Of a stretch of 64,000 nucleotides of DNA, positions 18,026 through 26,494 are shown in pieces. Within the stretch, counting starts at the first letter, position 1. Each line of letters starts with the position of its first letter. Below the pieces are notes generated by a model. That model did no database searches. It saw only the letters and a program-made list of their open reading frames with translations, and had not been told where the DNA came from. Location: assembly GCF_030209445.1 (NCBI RefSeq), contig NZ_JARVSD010000010.1, positions 62,001-126,000 of the forward strand, read 5' to 3'. The stretch comes from Promicromonospora sp. MEB111 (GTDB lineage Bacteria > Actinomycetota > Actinomycetes > Actinomycetales > Cellulomonadaceae). The translations under genes and the position numbers were made by a program.

Positions 18026-19027
18026 GTGACTCTGAAGATCGGGTACAAGGCGTCCGCCGAGCAGTTCGGGCCGCGCGAGCTGGTTGAGCTCGCAGTACGC
18101 GCCGAGGAGGTGGGACTGGACAGCGCGATGGTCTCCGACCACTTCCTGCCGTGGCGGCACGAGGGGGGACACGCGCCGTCAGCCCTCGCCTGGCTCGCCG
18201 CCGCGGGGGAGCGCACCTCCCGCATCCAGCTGGGCACGAGCGTGCTGACCCCCACGTTCCGGTACAACCCCGCGGTGATCGCGCAGCAGTTCGCCACGCT
18301 GGCCCTGCTCACCGAGAACCGGGTCATCCTCGGCGTCGGCACGGGCGAGGCCCTCAACGAGACGGCCGTCTCCGGGATGGAGTGGCCCGAGTTCAAGGAG
18401 CGGTTCGCGCGCCTGCGCGAGGCCGTGCAGCTCATGCGGGCCCTGTGGACCGAGGAGTCCGTGGACTTCAAGGGCGACTACTACGAGCTGGTCGGCGCCA
18501 ACATCTACGACCGTCCCGAGAACCCCGTGCCCGTGTACATCGCGGCCGGCGGGCCGCTCGTGGCGAAGTACGCGGGCCGCGCGGGCGACGGCTTCATCTG
18601 CACCTCCGGCAAGGGCATGGACCTGTACACGGAGAAGCTGCTGCCCGCGGTCGCCGAGGGCGCGGCCAAGGCGGAGCGCGACGCCGCGCAGGTCGACAAG
18701 ATGATCGAGATCAAGATCTCCTACGACCGCGACCCCGCCGCCGCGCTGGAGAACACCCGGTTCTGGGCGCCGCTGTCGCTCACGCCGGAGCAGAAGCACA
18801 GCGTCACGTCGGCCACCGAGATGGAGCAGCTCGCGGACGAGCTGCCGATCGAGCAGGTCGCCAAGCGCTGGATCGTCGCGTCCGACCCCGACGAGGCCGT
18901 CGCGATGATCAAGCCCTACGTCGACGCCGGGCTCAACCACCTCGTGGTGCACGGCCCCGGCCACGACCAGGAGCGCTTCCTCACGCAGTTCGGCGAGGAC
19001 GTGCTGCCGCGGCTCCGGGCGCTCTGA
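18026..19027 (+). CDS. fgd: F420-dependent glucose-6-phosphate dehydrogenase
   Basis: Oxidises glucose-6-phosphate to 6-phosphogluconolactone while reducing cofactor F420; 333 residues, luciferase-like TIM barrel. The sequence follows the mycobacterial Fgd1 closely as I remember it: [99 protein letters not shown] and [19 protein letters not shown]. The active-site His (about 39), Trp (43) and Glu in GTGEA are kept. This implies that the organism makes F420; no F420 biosynthesis gene is in the window. The GTG start matches the Fgd1 N-terminus and is preceded by a leaderless-type -10 box. Confidence 0.95.
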   Translation: MTLKIGYKASAEQFGPRELVELAVRAEEVGLDSAMVSDHFLPWRHEGGHAPSALAWLAAAGERTSRIQLGTSVLTPTFRYNPAVIAQQFATLALLTENRVILGVGTGEALNETAVSGMEWPEFKERFARLREAVQLMRALWTEESVDFKGDYYELVGANIYDRPENPVPVYIAAGGPLVAKYAGRAGDGFICTSGKGMDLYTEKLLPAVAEGAAKAERDAAQVDKMIEIKISYDRDPAAALENTRFWAPLSLTPEQKHSVTSATEMEQLADELPIEQVAKRWIVASDPDEAVAMIKPYVDAGLNHLVVHGPGHDQERFLTQFGEDVLPRLRAL

Positions 19028-19059
19028 GGCCCGGGCGCCCTGAGGTCCCGGTCGGCCCG

Positions 19060-19095
19060 GACGGGCCTGGTCAGGGTGCCCTGACCAGGCCCGTC
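19060..19095. terminator. long perfect hairpin between fgd and the response regulator
   Basis: Two exact 17-base arms (GACGGGCCTGGTCAGGG and its complement) flank only TG. It lies 33 bases after the fgd stop and contains the response-regulator stop codon, so it also encodes that protein's last residues (GLVRAP). Placed between convergent genes, it can act in both directions. Confidence 0.75.
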
Positions 19096-19730
19096 TCGTA
19101 GGCGAGGATCACCAGGGCGGCCCGGTCCCGCGCGCCGAGCTTGGCGAGCAGCCGGCTCACGTACGTGCGCGCGGTAGCCGGGCTGAGGTAGAGCTCGGCG
19201 GCGATCTCGTCGTTCGTCAGGCCGCGGCCGAGCTGCTGCAGCACCTCGCGCTCGCGCTCCGTGAGCGCGGCCAGGCGATCGTCGTCCCCGGTGCGGGGCG
19301 CCGGGCCGGCGGCGACGGCCCGCAGCACCGTGGCGGTCACGGCCGGGTCGAGCAGTGCGTCGCCCGCCGCGACCACGCGGACGGCGCGGCGCAGCTCGGC
19401 CGGGGCCACGTCCTTGAGCAGGTAGCCGGCCGCGCCCGACCGGACCGCCTCGAAGACGTGCTCGTCCTCGTCGAACGTGGTCAGGACCAGCACGCGGGTG
19501 CCCGCCAGCGCGGGGTCCGCGACGATCTCACGGGTCGCGGCCAGGCCGTCCAGCCGGGGCATCCGGATGTCCATCAGCACGACGTCGGGGCGCAGCTCCC
19601 GCACCCGTGAGACCCCCGCGAGCCCGTCGGCGGCCTCGCCGACCACCGTGATGTCGCCGTCGCTCTCCGCGAGGGCCCGCAGGCCCGCGCGCACGAGCTC
19701 CTGGTCGTCCACCAGCACGATCCGGATCAT
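19071..19730 (-). CDS. NarL/LuxR-type response regulator
   Basis: Two-component response regulator, 219 residues. The receiver domain has the acidic pair in VLVDDQE (Asp8, Asp9), the phospho-acceptor Asp54 in VLMDIRMPRLDG, Thr in VLTTFDED and Lys in YLLKD. The output domain is LuxR/NarL-type: LTEREREVLQQLGRGLTNDE, IAAELYLSPATARTYVSRLL. It is nine bases downstream of its kinase gene and clearly co-transcribed. The divergent membrane protein and copper oxidase operon is the nearest candidate target, with dyads in the shared gap, but the signal is unknown. Confidence 0.94.
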   Translation of the reverse strand: MIRIVLVDDQELVRAGLRALAESDGDITVVGEAADGLAGVSRVRELRPDVVLMDIRMPRLDGLAATREIVADPALAGTRVLVLTTFDEDEHVFEAVRSGAAGYLLKDVAPAELRRAVRVVAAGDALLDPAVTATVLRAVAAGPAPRTGDDDRLAALTEREREVLQQLGRGLTNDEIAAELYLSPATARTYVSRLLAKLGARDRAALVILAYETGLVRAP

Positions 19731-19739
19731 GGGCCGGCC

Positions 19740-20933
19740 TCAACCTTCCAGTCGCAGGGGCAGGTCGGCGTCGACGAGGAACCCGCCGTCCGGGTCGTCG
19801 CCCACGCTCAGGGTGCCACCGAGCAGCGCGACGCGTTCGCGCATCCCGGAGAGCCCGGAGCCGGCGACGAGGTCCGGGCCGGCACCCCGGCCGTCGTCGG
19901 ACACGCGCAGCGCGAGGCGCGCGCCGGTGACCCGCGCGGACACGGTCACGCGTGAGGCGTCGGCGTGCCGCAGCACGTTGGTGAGGGACTCCTGCACGAT
20001 CCGGTAGGCGGCGGCGTCGATCGAGCCGTCGAGGGAGCCGGGCGGCACGTCGAGCGTCACCTCGACCGACAGGCCGGTGGCCCGTGCCGACCTCGCCAGG
20101 GCCTCCACTCCCGCCAGGCCGGTCGGCGTCACCTCGGGTGACCCGGCGTCGGGCGCGCCCGGGCCTCGGCCTGCCGGACCTGCGGTGGCGTCCAGCGGCG
20201 CGCGCAGCACCCGCACCGTCGAGCGCAGCTCGCGCAGCGTGCCCGACGTCGCCTCCCGCACGTGGTGGAGCGCGCCCCGGGCCGCGTCGTCGTCCCGCCC
20301 CACCGCCTCCGCGGCGACACCCGAGTGCAGCGCGATCACCGACAGGTTGTGCCCCACCACGTCGTGCAGGTCCCGCGCGATGCGCAGCCGCTCCGCCTGC
20401 AGCCGCTGCTCGGCCTCGTGCGCCTCGTGCACGCGCGCCTCCCGCGAGAGGCGCACCGCGACGCCCAGCGCGATCGCCGCCGCGACCAGCGCGAGGTTCG
20501 TGACCAGGTCGTACGGCGCCAGGTACTCCTCCGCGGTGCCCGTCACCCGGTAGTACGTCGCGACGGCGACCAGCACGGCGCCCCCGCCGATCGCCCAGCC
20601 GGTACGGCGCATCTCCGCGGCCGAGTACAGCGCCGCGACCGCCGGCAGCGCCATGCCGATGGGCGCGAACTGGAACGTGTAGTAGGCGAAGACGCCCAGC
20701 ACCGTGAGCACGACCATCGTGCGCGGTATCCGGCGCCGCAGCAGGACCAGCGCCCCGAAACCCACCGCGAACAGGTACGCCCCCGGCCCGGCGTGCGCCG
20801 GGGCGTCGGGGTCCGCGGCGATGACGACGGCGACCACCAGCGCCATGGCGATCGCCAGGGCGACGTCGGTGACGCGCGGGTCGACGGTCACGCGTGGGTC
20901 GACGGTCCGCGGGACCTCGCTCTGCTCGGGCAC
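19740..20933 (-). CDS. NarX/DesK-type sensor histidine kinase
   Basis: Membrane sensor kinase, 397 residues. About five membrane helices lie in the first 150 residues (VALAIAMALVVAVVIA, AYLFAVGFGALVLLRR, TMVVLTVLGVFAYYTFQF and following) with no large extracellular loop, so it probably senses within the membrane. The HisKA_3 phosphorylation site reads RIARDLHDVVGHNLSVIALH. The ATPase domain has TNVLRHADASRVTV, SDDGRGAG and GSGLSGMRERVALLGGTL. The N-terminus carries a short duplication (VDPRVTVDPRVTD). The GTG start lies 131 bases from the divergent membrane protein gene. Confidence 0.93.
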   Translation of the reverse strand: MPEQSEVPRTVDPRVTVDPRVTDVALAIAMALVVAVVIAADPDAPAHAGPGAYLFAVGFGALVLLRRRIPRTMVVLTVLGVFAYYTFQFAPIGMALPAVAALYSAAEMRRTGWAIGGGAVLVAVATYYRVTGTAEEYLAPYDLVTNLALVAAAIALGVAVRLSREARVHEAHEAEQRLQAERLRIARDLHDVVGHNLSVIALHSGVAAEAVGRDDDAARGALHHVREATSGTLRELRSTVRVLRAPLDATAGPAGRGPGAPDAGSPEVTPTGLAGVEALARSARATGLSVEVTLDVPPGSLDGSIDAAAYRIVQESLTNVLRHADASRVTVSARVTGARLALRVSDDGRGAGPDLVAGSGLSGMRERVALLGGTLSVGDDPDGGFLVDADLPLRLEG

Positions 20934-20958
20934 ACCGACACCCTACGGACGGCCCGCC

Positions 20959-21008
20959 CCTGAGGCATCAGACCACGGTCTCAGGGTCGTGTCGCCTCCG
21001 GGCGACAC
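20959..21008. promoter_or_regulatory. two adjacent inverted repeats between the kinase and the copper oxidase operon
   Basis: An outer dyad CCTGAG/CTCAGG (20959-20964 and 20980-20985) is followed by a perfect eight-base hairpin GTGTCGCC-TCCG-GGCGACAC (20989-21008). They occupy the middle of the 131-base divergent gap. They could be response-regulator sites or leader structure; no test is possible here. Confidence 0.45.
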
Positions 21009-21064
21009 CAGGAGACGATCCCGGGCCGATGTGGCGAGGTGGGCCCGGCGGGCACCGTCGGGGC

Positions 21065-21487
21065 ATGACCTCACCACACCTTCCCGGCCGGCCCGTACCC
21101 GCCGAACCCGCCGCCGTCTCGTGGACCCTTGTCGCCGGCCTGTCCGCGCTGGCCCTGCTCTGGCCCCTCACCGGCCTGACCGGTGCGCTCGGCAGCGGCG
21201 GACCCCGGGCGCTCGCGATCATCGGCATCACCGCCGCCGTCTGGATCGGCGTCGTCGGGCTGGGCCGCGTGCCCCGCCCCGTGCTCACCCTGACCCTGAC
21301 CGGTCTGGCCTACGGGCTGGTCGCCACGGCGATCGGCACGCTGGTCCCGGTGCTCTCGGGGTTCGGCGGCCCGGGCGGCGGCCCGGCGTGGACCCTCGTC
21401 CCGGCCCTGGCCTTCGACACGATGTGGGGCGCGCTCGCGGGCATCGCCGCCGCGGGCGTGCAGCGGCTGCGCGGGGGTGTCCGATGA
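21065..21487 (+). CDS. small integral membrane protein
   Basis: 140 residues with a short Pro-rich N-terminus and about four hydrophobic segments: VSWTLVAGLSALALLWPL, ALAIIGITAAVWIGVVGL, VLTLTLTGLAYGLVATAIG and LVPALAFDTMWGALAGIAA. I do not recognise a family. The ATG start lies just after the dyads, and the stop overlaps the start of the multicopper oxidase lipoprotein (ATGA), so the two are co-expressed and may act together at the membrane. No metal-binding motif is visible. Confidence 0.8.
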   Translation: MTSPHLPGRPVPAEPAAVSWTLVAGLSALALLWPLTGLTGALGSGGPRALAIIGITAAVWIGVVGLGRVPRPVLTLTLTGLAYGLVATAIGTLVPVLSGFGGPGGGPAWTLVPALAFDTMWGALAGIAAAGVQRLRGGVR

Positions 21488-23073
21488 GGCGCGGCGTCGC
21501 CGGGCTCGCAGCCCTCGCCGCACCGCTGCTCGCGCTCGCGGGCTGCGCCCTGGTTCCCGGCTCGGTCACCCCGGTGGACGAGGTGGAGTTCACGAACGAG
21601 CTCGCGATCCCGCCCCTGGCGCCGTCGCGGGTCGTGGACGGCACGCGTGTCTTCTCCCTGACGGCACAGGAGGGCACCAGCGAGCTCCTGCCCGGCGTCG
21701 AGACGCGCACCTGGGGTTTCGACGGCTCCTACCTGGGGCCGACCCTGCGGGCCGAGCGCGGCGAACGCGTCGCCGTCGAGGTCACCAACGACCTGGCCGA
21801 GCCGACCAGCGTGCACTGGCACGGCATGCACCTGCCCGCCGCCATGGACGGCGGGCCGCACCAGGAGGTCGAGCCGGGCGCCACCTGGCGCCCGACCTGG
21901 CGGATCGACCAGCCCGCCGCCACGCTCTGGTACCACCCGCACCCGCACGGCGCCACGGAGAAGCACGTCTACCGCGGCCTGGCAGGCCTGTTCCTCCTGG
22001 ACGACGACGCGTCCCGCGGCGCCGACCTGCCCCAGGAGTACGGCGTCGACGACGTGCCCGTCATCGTGCAGGACAAGACCCTCGACGACGACGGCCAGCT
22101 CGAGCTCGACGACAGCGGCAGCGAGCCCGGCACGCTCGGCGGGATCGTGCTGGCCAACGGCACCGTGGGCGCGTACCACGAGGTGACCACGGAGCGGGTG
22201 CGCCTGCGCCTGCTCAACGGGTCGACGGCGCGCACCTACCAGCTCGGCTTCCCGGACCGGGAGATGGACCTGGTCGCGACCGACGGCGGGCTGCTCGACG
22301 CCCCGGTCCGGCTGGAGCAGGTGCGGCTCGCGCCCGGCGAGCGCGCCGAGGTCGTCGTGCGCATGGCGCCGGGGGAGTCCACGCGCCTGCACTCGTTCGA
22401 GGCCGACCTGGGCGGCGTCGTCGTCCCGTTCGCGATGGGCGGCAACGACGCGTTCGACGTGCTGGAGCTGCGGGCCGCCGACCGGCTCGCGCCGTCGCCC
22501 GAGCCCGCCTGGACGCCGTCCGCCCACGCCGCGCAGGACGCGCTGCACGAGGAGGACGTGGCCGTGACGCGCACCTTCGAGCTCGACGACCGGCGCATCA
22601 ACGGGCAGACCATGGACATGGGACGGATCGACGAGGCCGTCACCGTCGGCGACACCGAGGTGTGGGAGGTGCGCAGCATCGTGCCGATGCCGCACAGCTT
22701 CCACGTGCACGACGTCCAGTTCCGCGTCCTGTCCGTCGACGGCGACCCGCCGCCCCCCGAGCTCGCCGGGCCCAAGGACACCGTCTACCTGGAACCGAAC
22801 CGCACCTACCGGCTGCTCATGCGGTTCGAGGACTACACCGACCCGGACGTGCCCTACATGTTCCACTGCCACATGCTGCTGCACGAGGACGAGGGGATGA
22901 TGGGGCAGTTCGTCGTCGTCGAGCCGGGGCAGGAGCCGGGAACGGTGCCCGAGCACGACGGCGACGCGGGGCACGGCGCTCACGGGTCCGGCGAGGGCGG
23001 CGGGGAGCCCGACGTCGGGGGCACCGGGCCGGACCTGCCTCCCGGCGCGGACGCGCACCACGGGCACCACTGA
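21484..23073 (+). CDS. multicopper oxidase lipoprotein (CueO/CotA-like)
   Basis: Extracytoplasmic three-domain multicopper oxidase, 529 residues. The signal peptide ends in a lipobox (LALAGC, Cys21), so it is lipid-anchored. All four copper-ligand blocks are present: HWHG at about residue 110, WYHPHPHG at 149, HSFHVHDVQF at 404 and HCHMLLHEDEGMM at 461, giving the type 1 site (Cys, two His, Met) and the trinuclear site. It ends in a Gly/His-rich tail (GADAHHGHH and similar), perhaps for copper loading. It probably oxidises Cu(I), other metals or phenols. It is coupled to a membrane protein and lies divergent from a two-component system. It is a different type from the small laccase at 56765. 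Confidence 0.93.
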   Translation: MRRGVAGLAALAAPLLALAGCALVPGSVTPVDEVEFTNELAIPPLAPSRVVDGTRVFSLTAQEGTSELLPGVETRTWGFDGSYLGPTLRAERGERVAVEVTNDLAEPTSVHWHGMHLPAAMDGGPHQEVEPGATWRPTWRIDQPAATLWYHPHPHGATEKHVYRGLAGLFLLDDDASRGADLPQEYGVDDVPVIVQDKTLDDDGQLELDDSGSEPGTLGGIVLANGTVGAYHEVTTERVRLRLLNGSTARTYQLGFPDREMDLVATDGGLLDAPVRLEQVRLAPGERAEVVVRMAPGESTRLHSFEADLGGVVVPFAMGGNDAFDVLELRAADRLAPSPEPAWTPSAHAAQDALHEEDVAVTRTFELDDRRINGQTMDMGRIDEAVTVGDTEVWEVRSIVPMPHSFHVHDVQFRVLSVDGDPPPPELAGPKDTVYLEPNRTYRLLMRFEDYTDPDVPYMFHCHMLLHEDEGMMGQFVVVEPGQEPGTVPEHDGDAGHGAHGSGEGGGEPDVGGTGPDLPPGADAHHGHH

Positions 23074-23093
23074 ACCTGTGGCACGCTCGCCGG

Positions 23094-23783
23094 GTGACTC
23101 TCTCGCTCCCAGCCCGTACCACGCACGTCCTGCTCGACCTCGACGGCACCCTCACCGACTCGGCGCCCGGCATCATCGCGTCGCTGCGCACCGGCTTCAC
23201 GAACGCCGGCTTCGACATCCCCTCCGACGAGGTCCTGCGCACCTTCGTGGGCCCGCCCCTGGGGGCGAGCATGACCCGGATCGGCCTGTCCGACGCCGAC
23301 GCCACCGCCGTGATCGCCGCCTACCGAAGCGACTTCGAGGTGCACGGCATGTTCGACAACTCGGTGATCCCCGGCATCCCGGAGGCGCTCGCGGGGCTCC
23401 GGGAGGCCGGGCTGACGCTCCTGGTCGCGACGGCCAAGCCCGAGCACTACGCGCGGCAGATCGTGGAGCACTTCGGGCTGGACGGCTACCTCGAGGGCGG
23501 GCTCGACGGCGTGCACGGCGCCGTCGCGGAGGCGGCCGGCCTGGTGCAGGGCAAGGAGGTCGTGGTGGAGCGGGCGGTGGAGCACGTGGTGGCCCTCGGG
23601 GCCGACGTCGCGCAGGTCGTCATGGTGGGCGACCGCGAGCACGACGTGCACGCGGCCGCCCACCACGGCGTCGCGACCGTGGGCGTGACCTGGGGCTACG
23701 CCGCGCCCGGGGAGCTGGAGGCGGCGGGCGCGGCGGCGGTCGCGACGACGCCGGAGGAGCTGCGCAAGCTGCTCACGAGCTGA
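23094..23783 (+). CDS. HAD-family phosphatase (phosphoglycolate-phosphatase-like)
   Basis: Haloacid-dehalogenase hydrolase, 229 residues. Motif I is LDLDGTLTDSAPG, with nucleophile and acid aspartates two residues apart; motif II Thr/Lys appear in VATAKPEHYA; motif IV is MVGDREHDVHAA. The alpha-helical cap (about residues 20-80, FVGPPLGASM) is of the Gph/PGMB type. It lies 20 bases after the copper oxidase gene and may be read through from it, but no functional link is apparent. Its 3' end overlaps the convergent macrodomain gene by 11 bases. The natural substrate is not determined by the motifs. Confidence 0.88.
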   Translation: MTLSLPARTTHVLLDLDGTLTDSAPGIIASLRTGFTNAGFDIPSDEVLRTFVGPPLGASMTRIGLSDADATAVIAAYRSDFEVHGMFDNSVIPGIPEALAGLREAGLTLLVATAKPEHYARQIVEHFGLDGYLEGGLDGVHGAVAEAAGLVQGKEVVVERAVEHVVALGADVAQVVMVGDREHDVHAAAHHGVATVGVTWGYAAPGELEAAGAAAVATTPEELRKLLTS

Positions 23784-24297
23784 GCACGTCGTCGAACGCC
23801 CGCCGGACGCGCTCGTCGATCACGACGAACCGCACGTCCTGCAGGTCCGCCTCGGAGTGCTCGGCGAGCCAGTTCCGGGCGGTCACCACGGCGATGCGCG
23901 CGACGTCGGACACCGGCCAGCCGTAGGCGCCCGCGCTCACCGCCGGGAACGCGACCGAGCGCAGGTCGAGCTCGGCGGCGACGTCGAGCGACCGCGCGAA
24001 GCACGACGCGAGCAGGGCCGGGTCGTCCTGGCCGCGATGGAGGTTCGGCCCGACCGTGTGGATCACCCAGGACGCGGGCAGGTCGAACGCGGGGGTGGCG
24101 ACGGCGTCGCCCACGGCCAGGCCGTCGCGGTGCGTCGTGTTCCTGAGCCGTCGGCAGGCCTCCAGGAGGCGGGGTCCGGCGGCTGCGTGGATCGCGCCGT
24201 CGACCCCGCCGCCGCCCAGGAGCAGGGCGTTGGCGGCGTTGACGACGGCGTCGGCCTCGACGCGCGTGAGGTCACCGATCTCGACGGACAGGCTCAT
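23773..24297 (-). CDS. macrodomain protein, probable O-acetyl-ADP-ribose deacetylase
   Basis: Single macrodomain of 174 residues. ADP-ribose-binding signatures are visible: the first strand IGDLTRVEADAVVNAANALL with the conserved NAAN, followed by GGGGVDGAIHAAAG, and the distal loop FPAVSAGAYGWP. These match the MacroD/YmdB group that hydrolyses O-acetyl-ADP-ribose or removes ADP-ribose from acidic residues. The start overlaps the stop of an upstream GNAT gene by four bases, so the two are co-translated. The pairing of an acetyltransferase with an acetyl-ADP-ribose hydrolase may be functional or incidental. Confidence 0.92.
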   Translation of the reverse strand: MSLSVEIGDLTRVEADAVVNAANALLLGGGGVDGAIHAAAGPRLLEACRRLRNTTHRDGLAVGDAVATPAFDLPASWVIHTVGPNLHRGQDDPALLASCFARSLDVAAELDLRSVAFPAVSAGAYGWPVSDVARIAVVTARNWLAEHSEADLQDVRFVVIDERVRRAFDDVLSS

Positions 24298-24761
24298 GTG
24301 GCTGCTCCTGGTTGAGGTGCCGGCGCGCCGGCGGCGCTGCCGGGGCGTTCCATCCATGTGTACTCCTCGGTGACCGGCGTCCAGCCGAACTGCTCGTACA
24401 GCCCGTGGGCGTCGGCCGTCGCGAGGATCGTCCGGCGCAGGCCGCTGAGCTGGTCGAGCTCGGCGACGACGCCTGCGACCAGCAGCTTTCCGATGCCCTG
24501 CCCGCGCAGGTCCGGGTCGACGATGACGTCGGCGAGCCACGCGAACGTCGCGCGGTCGGTCACCACGCGGGCGAACCCGACCTGCTCGCCCGTGTCCCGC
24601 CGGTAGACGCCGTAGGGCCGGGAGCCCGCGATGGCGGCGTCCATCACCTCGCGCGGGCGGTCCTTCGCCCAGTAGGTGTGCAGGGAGACGAGCTCGTGCA
24701 CGCGCGTGGCGTCGATGCGGGCGGGGTCGGCGGAGAACTCGTAGGTCAGGTCGTCGGTCAT
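24294..24761 (-). CDS. GNAT-family N-acetyltransferase
   Basis: Single-domain acetyltransferase of 155 residues. Motif A with the acetyl-CoA pyrophosphate loop reads VDPDLRGQGIGKLLVAGVV, after the strand FAWLADVIV; the C-terminal region has ATADAHGLYEQFGWTPV. A Pro/Ala-rich tail of about 18 residues ends the protein. It heads a two-gene unit with the macrodomain gene. The family resembles small bacterial GNATs with the DRATFAWLADV pattern; the acceptor is unknown. Confidence 0.88.
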   Translation of the reverse strand: MTDDLTYEFSADPARIDATRVHELVSLHTYWAKDRPREVMDAAIAGSRPYGVYRRDTGEQVGFARVVTDRATFAWLADVIVDPDLRGQGIGKLLVAGVVAELDQLSGLRRTILATADAHGLYEQFGWTPVTEEYTWMERPGSAAGAPAPQPGAAT

Positions 24762-24837
24762 GCGCTGGAGTCAACCACCGGACACCGACATCGGCTGAGG
24801 GGATTTCGGGTTCCGGACGCTGCCCGTCGCCGCCCCG

Positions 24838-26076
24838 TCACCCCGCGTACCGGCGACAGAACTCGCGCAACGGGCCCTCGGGCACCACGTCGAGCAGCTC
24901 GCGGTACCGGCCGGCGGCCTCGTCGGTGCGGCCGGTCCGGCGGGCCAGGTCGGCGAGCGTGAGGCTCGCGTCGCGGGCGGCGTACGGCGGGCCGTCCGCG
25001 ACCAGCGCCTCGAGCTCGCGCTCGACCGGGACGAGATCGCCGCCGTCGCGCAGCGCCAGCCGGCCGAGTACCACCAGCCGGGCGACGCGCGTCGCCGGGG
25101 ACGGCCAGGTGCCCGCCAGCGCGTCGTAGAGCTGGGCCAGCCGCGGCCAGTCCGTGCCGGCGGCGTCCGGTGCCGTGGCGTGCACGCCGGAGATCGCGGC
25201 TTCCAGCACGAAGCGGCCGGGCGACTCGGGTGCCCCGGGGGACGTCGACCACGTGAGCGCGGTCGTGGCGTCGCCGAGCCCGGCGCGCAGCAGCCGCCGG
25301 TCCCACGCCGACCGGTCCACCTCGTCGAGGGGGAGCGCCACGCCGTCGCGCACCCGGCCGGGCCGCCGGGCCAGGCCGAGCCGGCAGACCGCGCGCAGGC
25401 CGAGCACCTCGGGGTCGTCCGGGTACTCCGCGACCAGTGCCTCGGCGAGCGTCAGCGCGTCACGGGCCGGATCCCGCGTCGCGTCCTCGGGCTGCAGCTC
25501 TTCCCGCTGACCCACGGTGAACAGTCCGGCCACACACCCGAGCACCACGGGCAGCCGCACTGCCCGCGCGGCCCCGTCGGGCACGGCGAACTCGTCCCGC
25601 GCCCGGGCCAGCGCGGACTTGGCGCGGGTGAGCCGGGCGGCTGCGGTCGCCTCGGCGATGCCGAGGTGTTCCGCGATCTGCCGGATCGTGAGCCCGCAGA
25701 CCACACGCATCGCCAGCACCAGCTGTGCGCCGGGCGCGAGGGCGTCGTCGCAGGCGACGAAGAGCAGCGCGAGGCGGTCGTCCAGCTCGTCGCCCGGGGC
25801 GTGCGGCGCGTCCACGTCGGCCACCTCCGGGCGAGCGAGCTGGGGCTGGATCCGGTCGAACACCCCCTGGTGGCGCAGCGCGTCGAGCCAGGTGCGGCGG
25901 CCGACCTGCACGCACCAGCCCACGAGGTCGTCGATGGTGCCGTCAGGCTGGGCGGCGGCGCGCGCGAAGGCCTCGGCGGCGTACTCCTCACCGTGGTCCA
26001 GGCTGCGGGTGGTCACCGCGAGCGACCGCACCACCTGGGGCCAGGCGGTGCGGAACGCCGCGGGATCGATCGGCAC
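24838..26076 (-). CDS. ECF sigma factor with long C-terminal domain (ECF42-like)
   Basis: RNA polymerase sigma factor of 412 residues, far longer than a basic ECF factor. The sigma2 region includes VRSLAVTTRSLDHGEEYAAE and WLDALRH; sigma4 has MRVVCGLTIRQIAEHLGIAE followed by ATAAARLTRAKSALARAR. A C-terminal half (about 190-412) rich in helical repeats resembles the TPR-like extension (DUF6596) of group ECF42. As known for that group, it is encoded with a DGPF/YCII protein: its GTG start directly follows that gene's stop. A promoter upstream of the pair fits the reported ECF42 consensus, implying autoregulation without an anti-sigma gene nearby. Confidence 0.9.
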   Translation of the reverse strand: MPIDPAAFRTAWPQVVRSLAVTTRSLDHGEEYAAEAFARAAAQPDGTIDDLVGWCVQVGRRTWLDALRHQGVFDRIQPQLARPEVADVDAPHAPGDELDDRLALLFVACDDALAPGAQLVLAMRVVCGLTIRQIAEHLGIAEATAAARLTRAKSALARARDEFAVPDGAARAVRLPVVLGCVAGLFTVGQREELQPEDATRDPARDALTLAEALVAEYPDDPEVLGLRAVCRLGLARRPGRVRDGVALPLDEVDRSAWDRRLLRAGLGDATTALTWSTSPGAPESPGRFVLEAAISGVHATAPDAAGTDWPRLAQLYDALAGTWPSPATRVARLVVLGRLALRDGGDLVPVERELEALVADGPPYAARDASLTLADLARRTGRTDEAAGRYRELLDVVPEGPLREFCRRYAG

Positions 26077-26457
26077 TCAGGAGCCGAACTGCACGACCTT
26101 GCGCCACTCGACCGTGTTCGAGCTCGGCACGAGCCCGGCGATCTTGCGGGCGGTGGCCTCGTCGCACTCGATCTCGTAGTAACCGGTGATCACCTCGTTT
26201 GTGTCCGTGAACGGGGCATCGGTGTACACCGGCTCGCCGCCGCCCGCGCCGGCGGCGACCCATCCGCCGTACTTGGCGTTCTGCAGGGCGTTGCTGCCGG
26301 TGATCTTCGCCCCGAGCGCGGCCACAGCGTCGCCGAAGCGCTGGTGCGCGGCCATGTCCTCGTCCTCGGACAGGTCGCGGCCCCCCATGTTCTCGGGGAG
26401 GTACGCGTCCGAGTCCCAGTCGTTCTCGCGGATCAGGAAGACCCAGGTGTCGGTCAT
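26077..26457 (-). CDS. YCII/DGPF-domain protein
   Basis: 126-residue ferredoxin-fold protein of the YCII-related group that accompanies ECF42-type sigma factors. It begins MTDTWVFLIRENDWDSDAYL, with a GAGGAGC ribosome site before the ATG, and ends in a strand EVITGYYEIECDEATARKIA. Such proteins are usually shorter variants of the DGPF theme; the exact DGPF tetrapeptide is not present here (PFTDTNE occupies its usual region). Its biochemical role is unknown. An in-frame open stretch continues upstream but has no ribosome site and would cross the ECF-type promoter. Confidence 0.85.
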   Translation of the reverse strand: MTDTWVFLIRENDWDSDAYLPENMGGRDLSEDEDMAAHQRFGDAVAALGAKITGSNALQNAKYGGWVAAGAGGGEPVYTDAPFTDTNEVITGYYEIECDEATARKIAGLVPSSNTVEWRKVVQFGS

Positions 26458-26494
26458 GACAAGCTCCTCGTTCGTGGGATGTTGACACGCCTTG

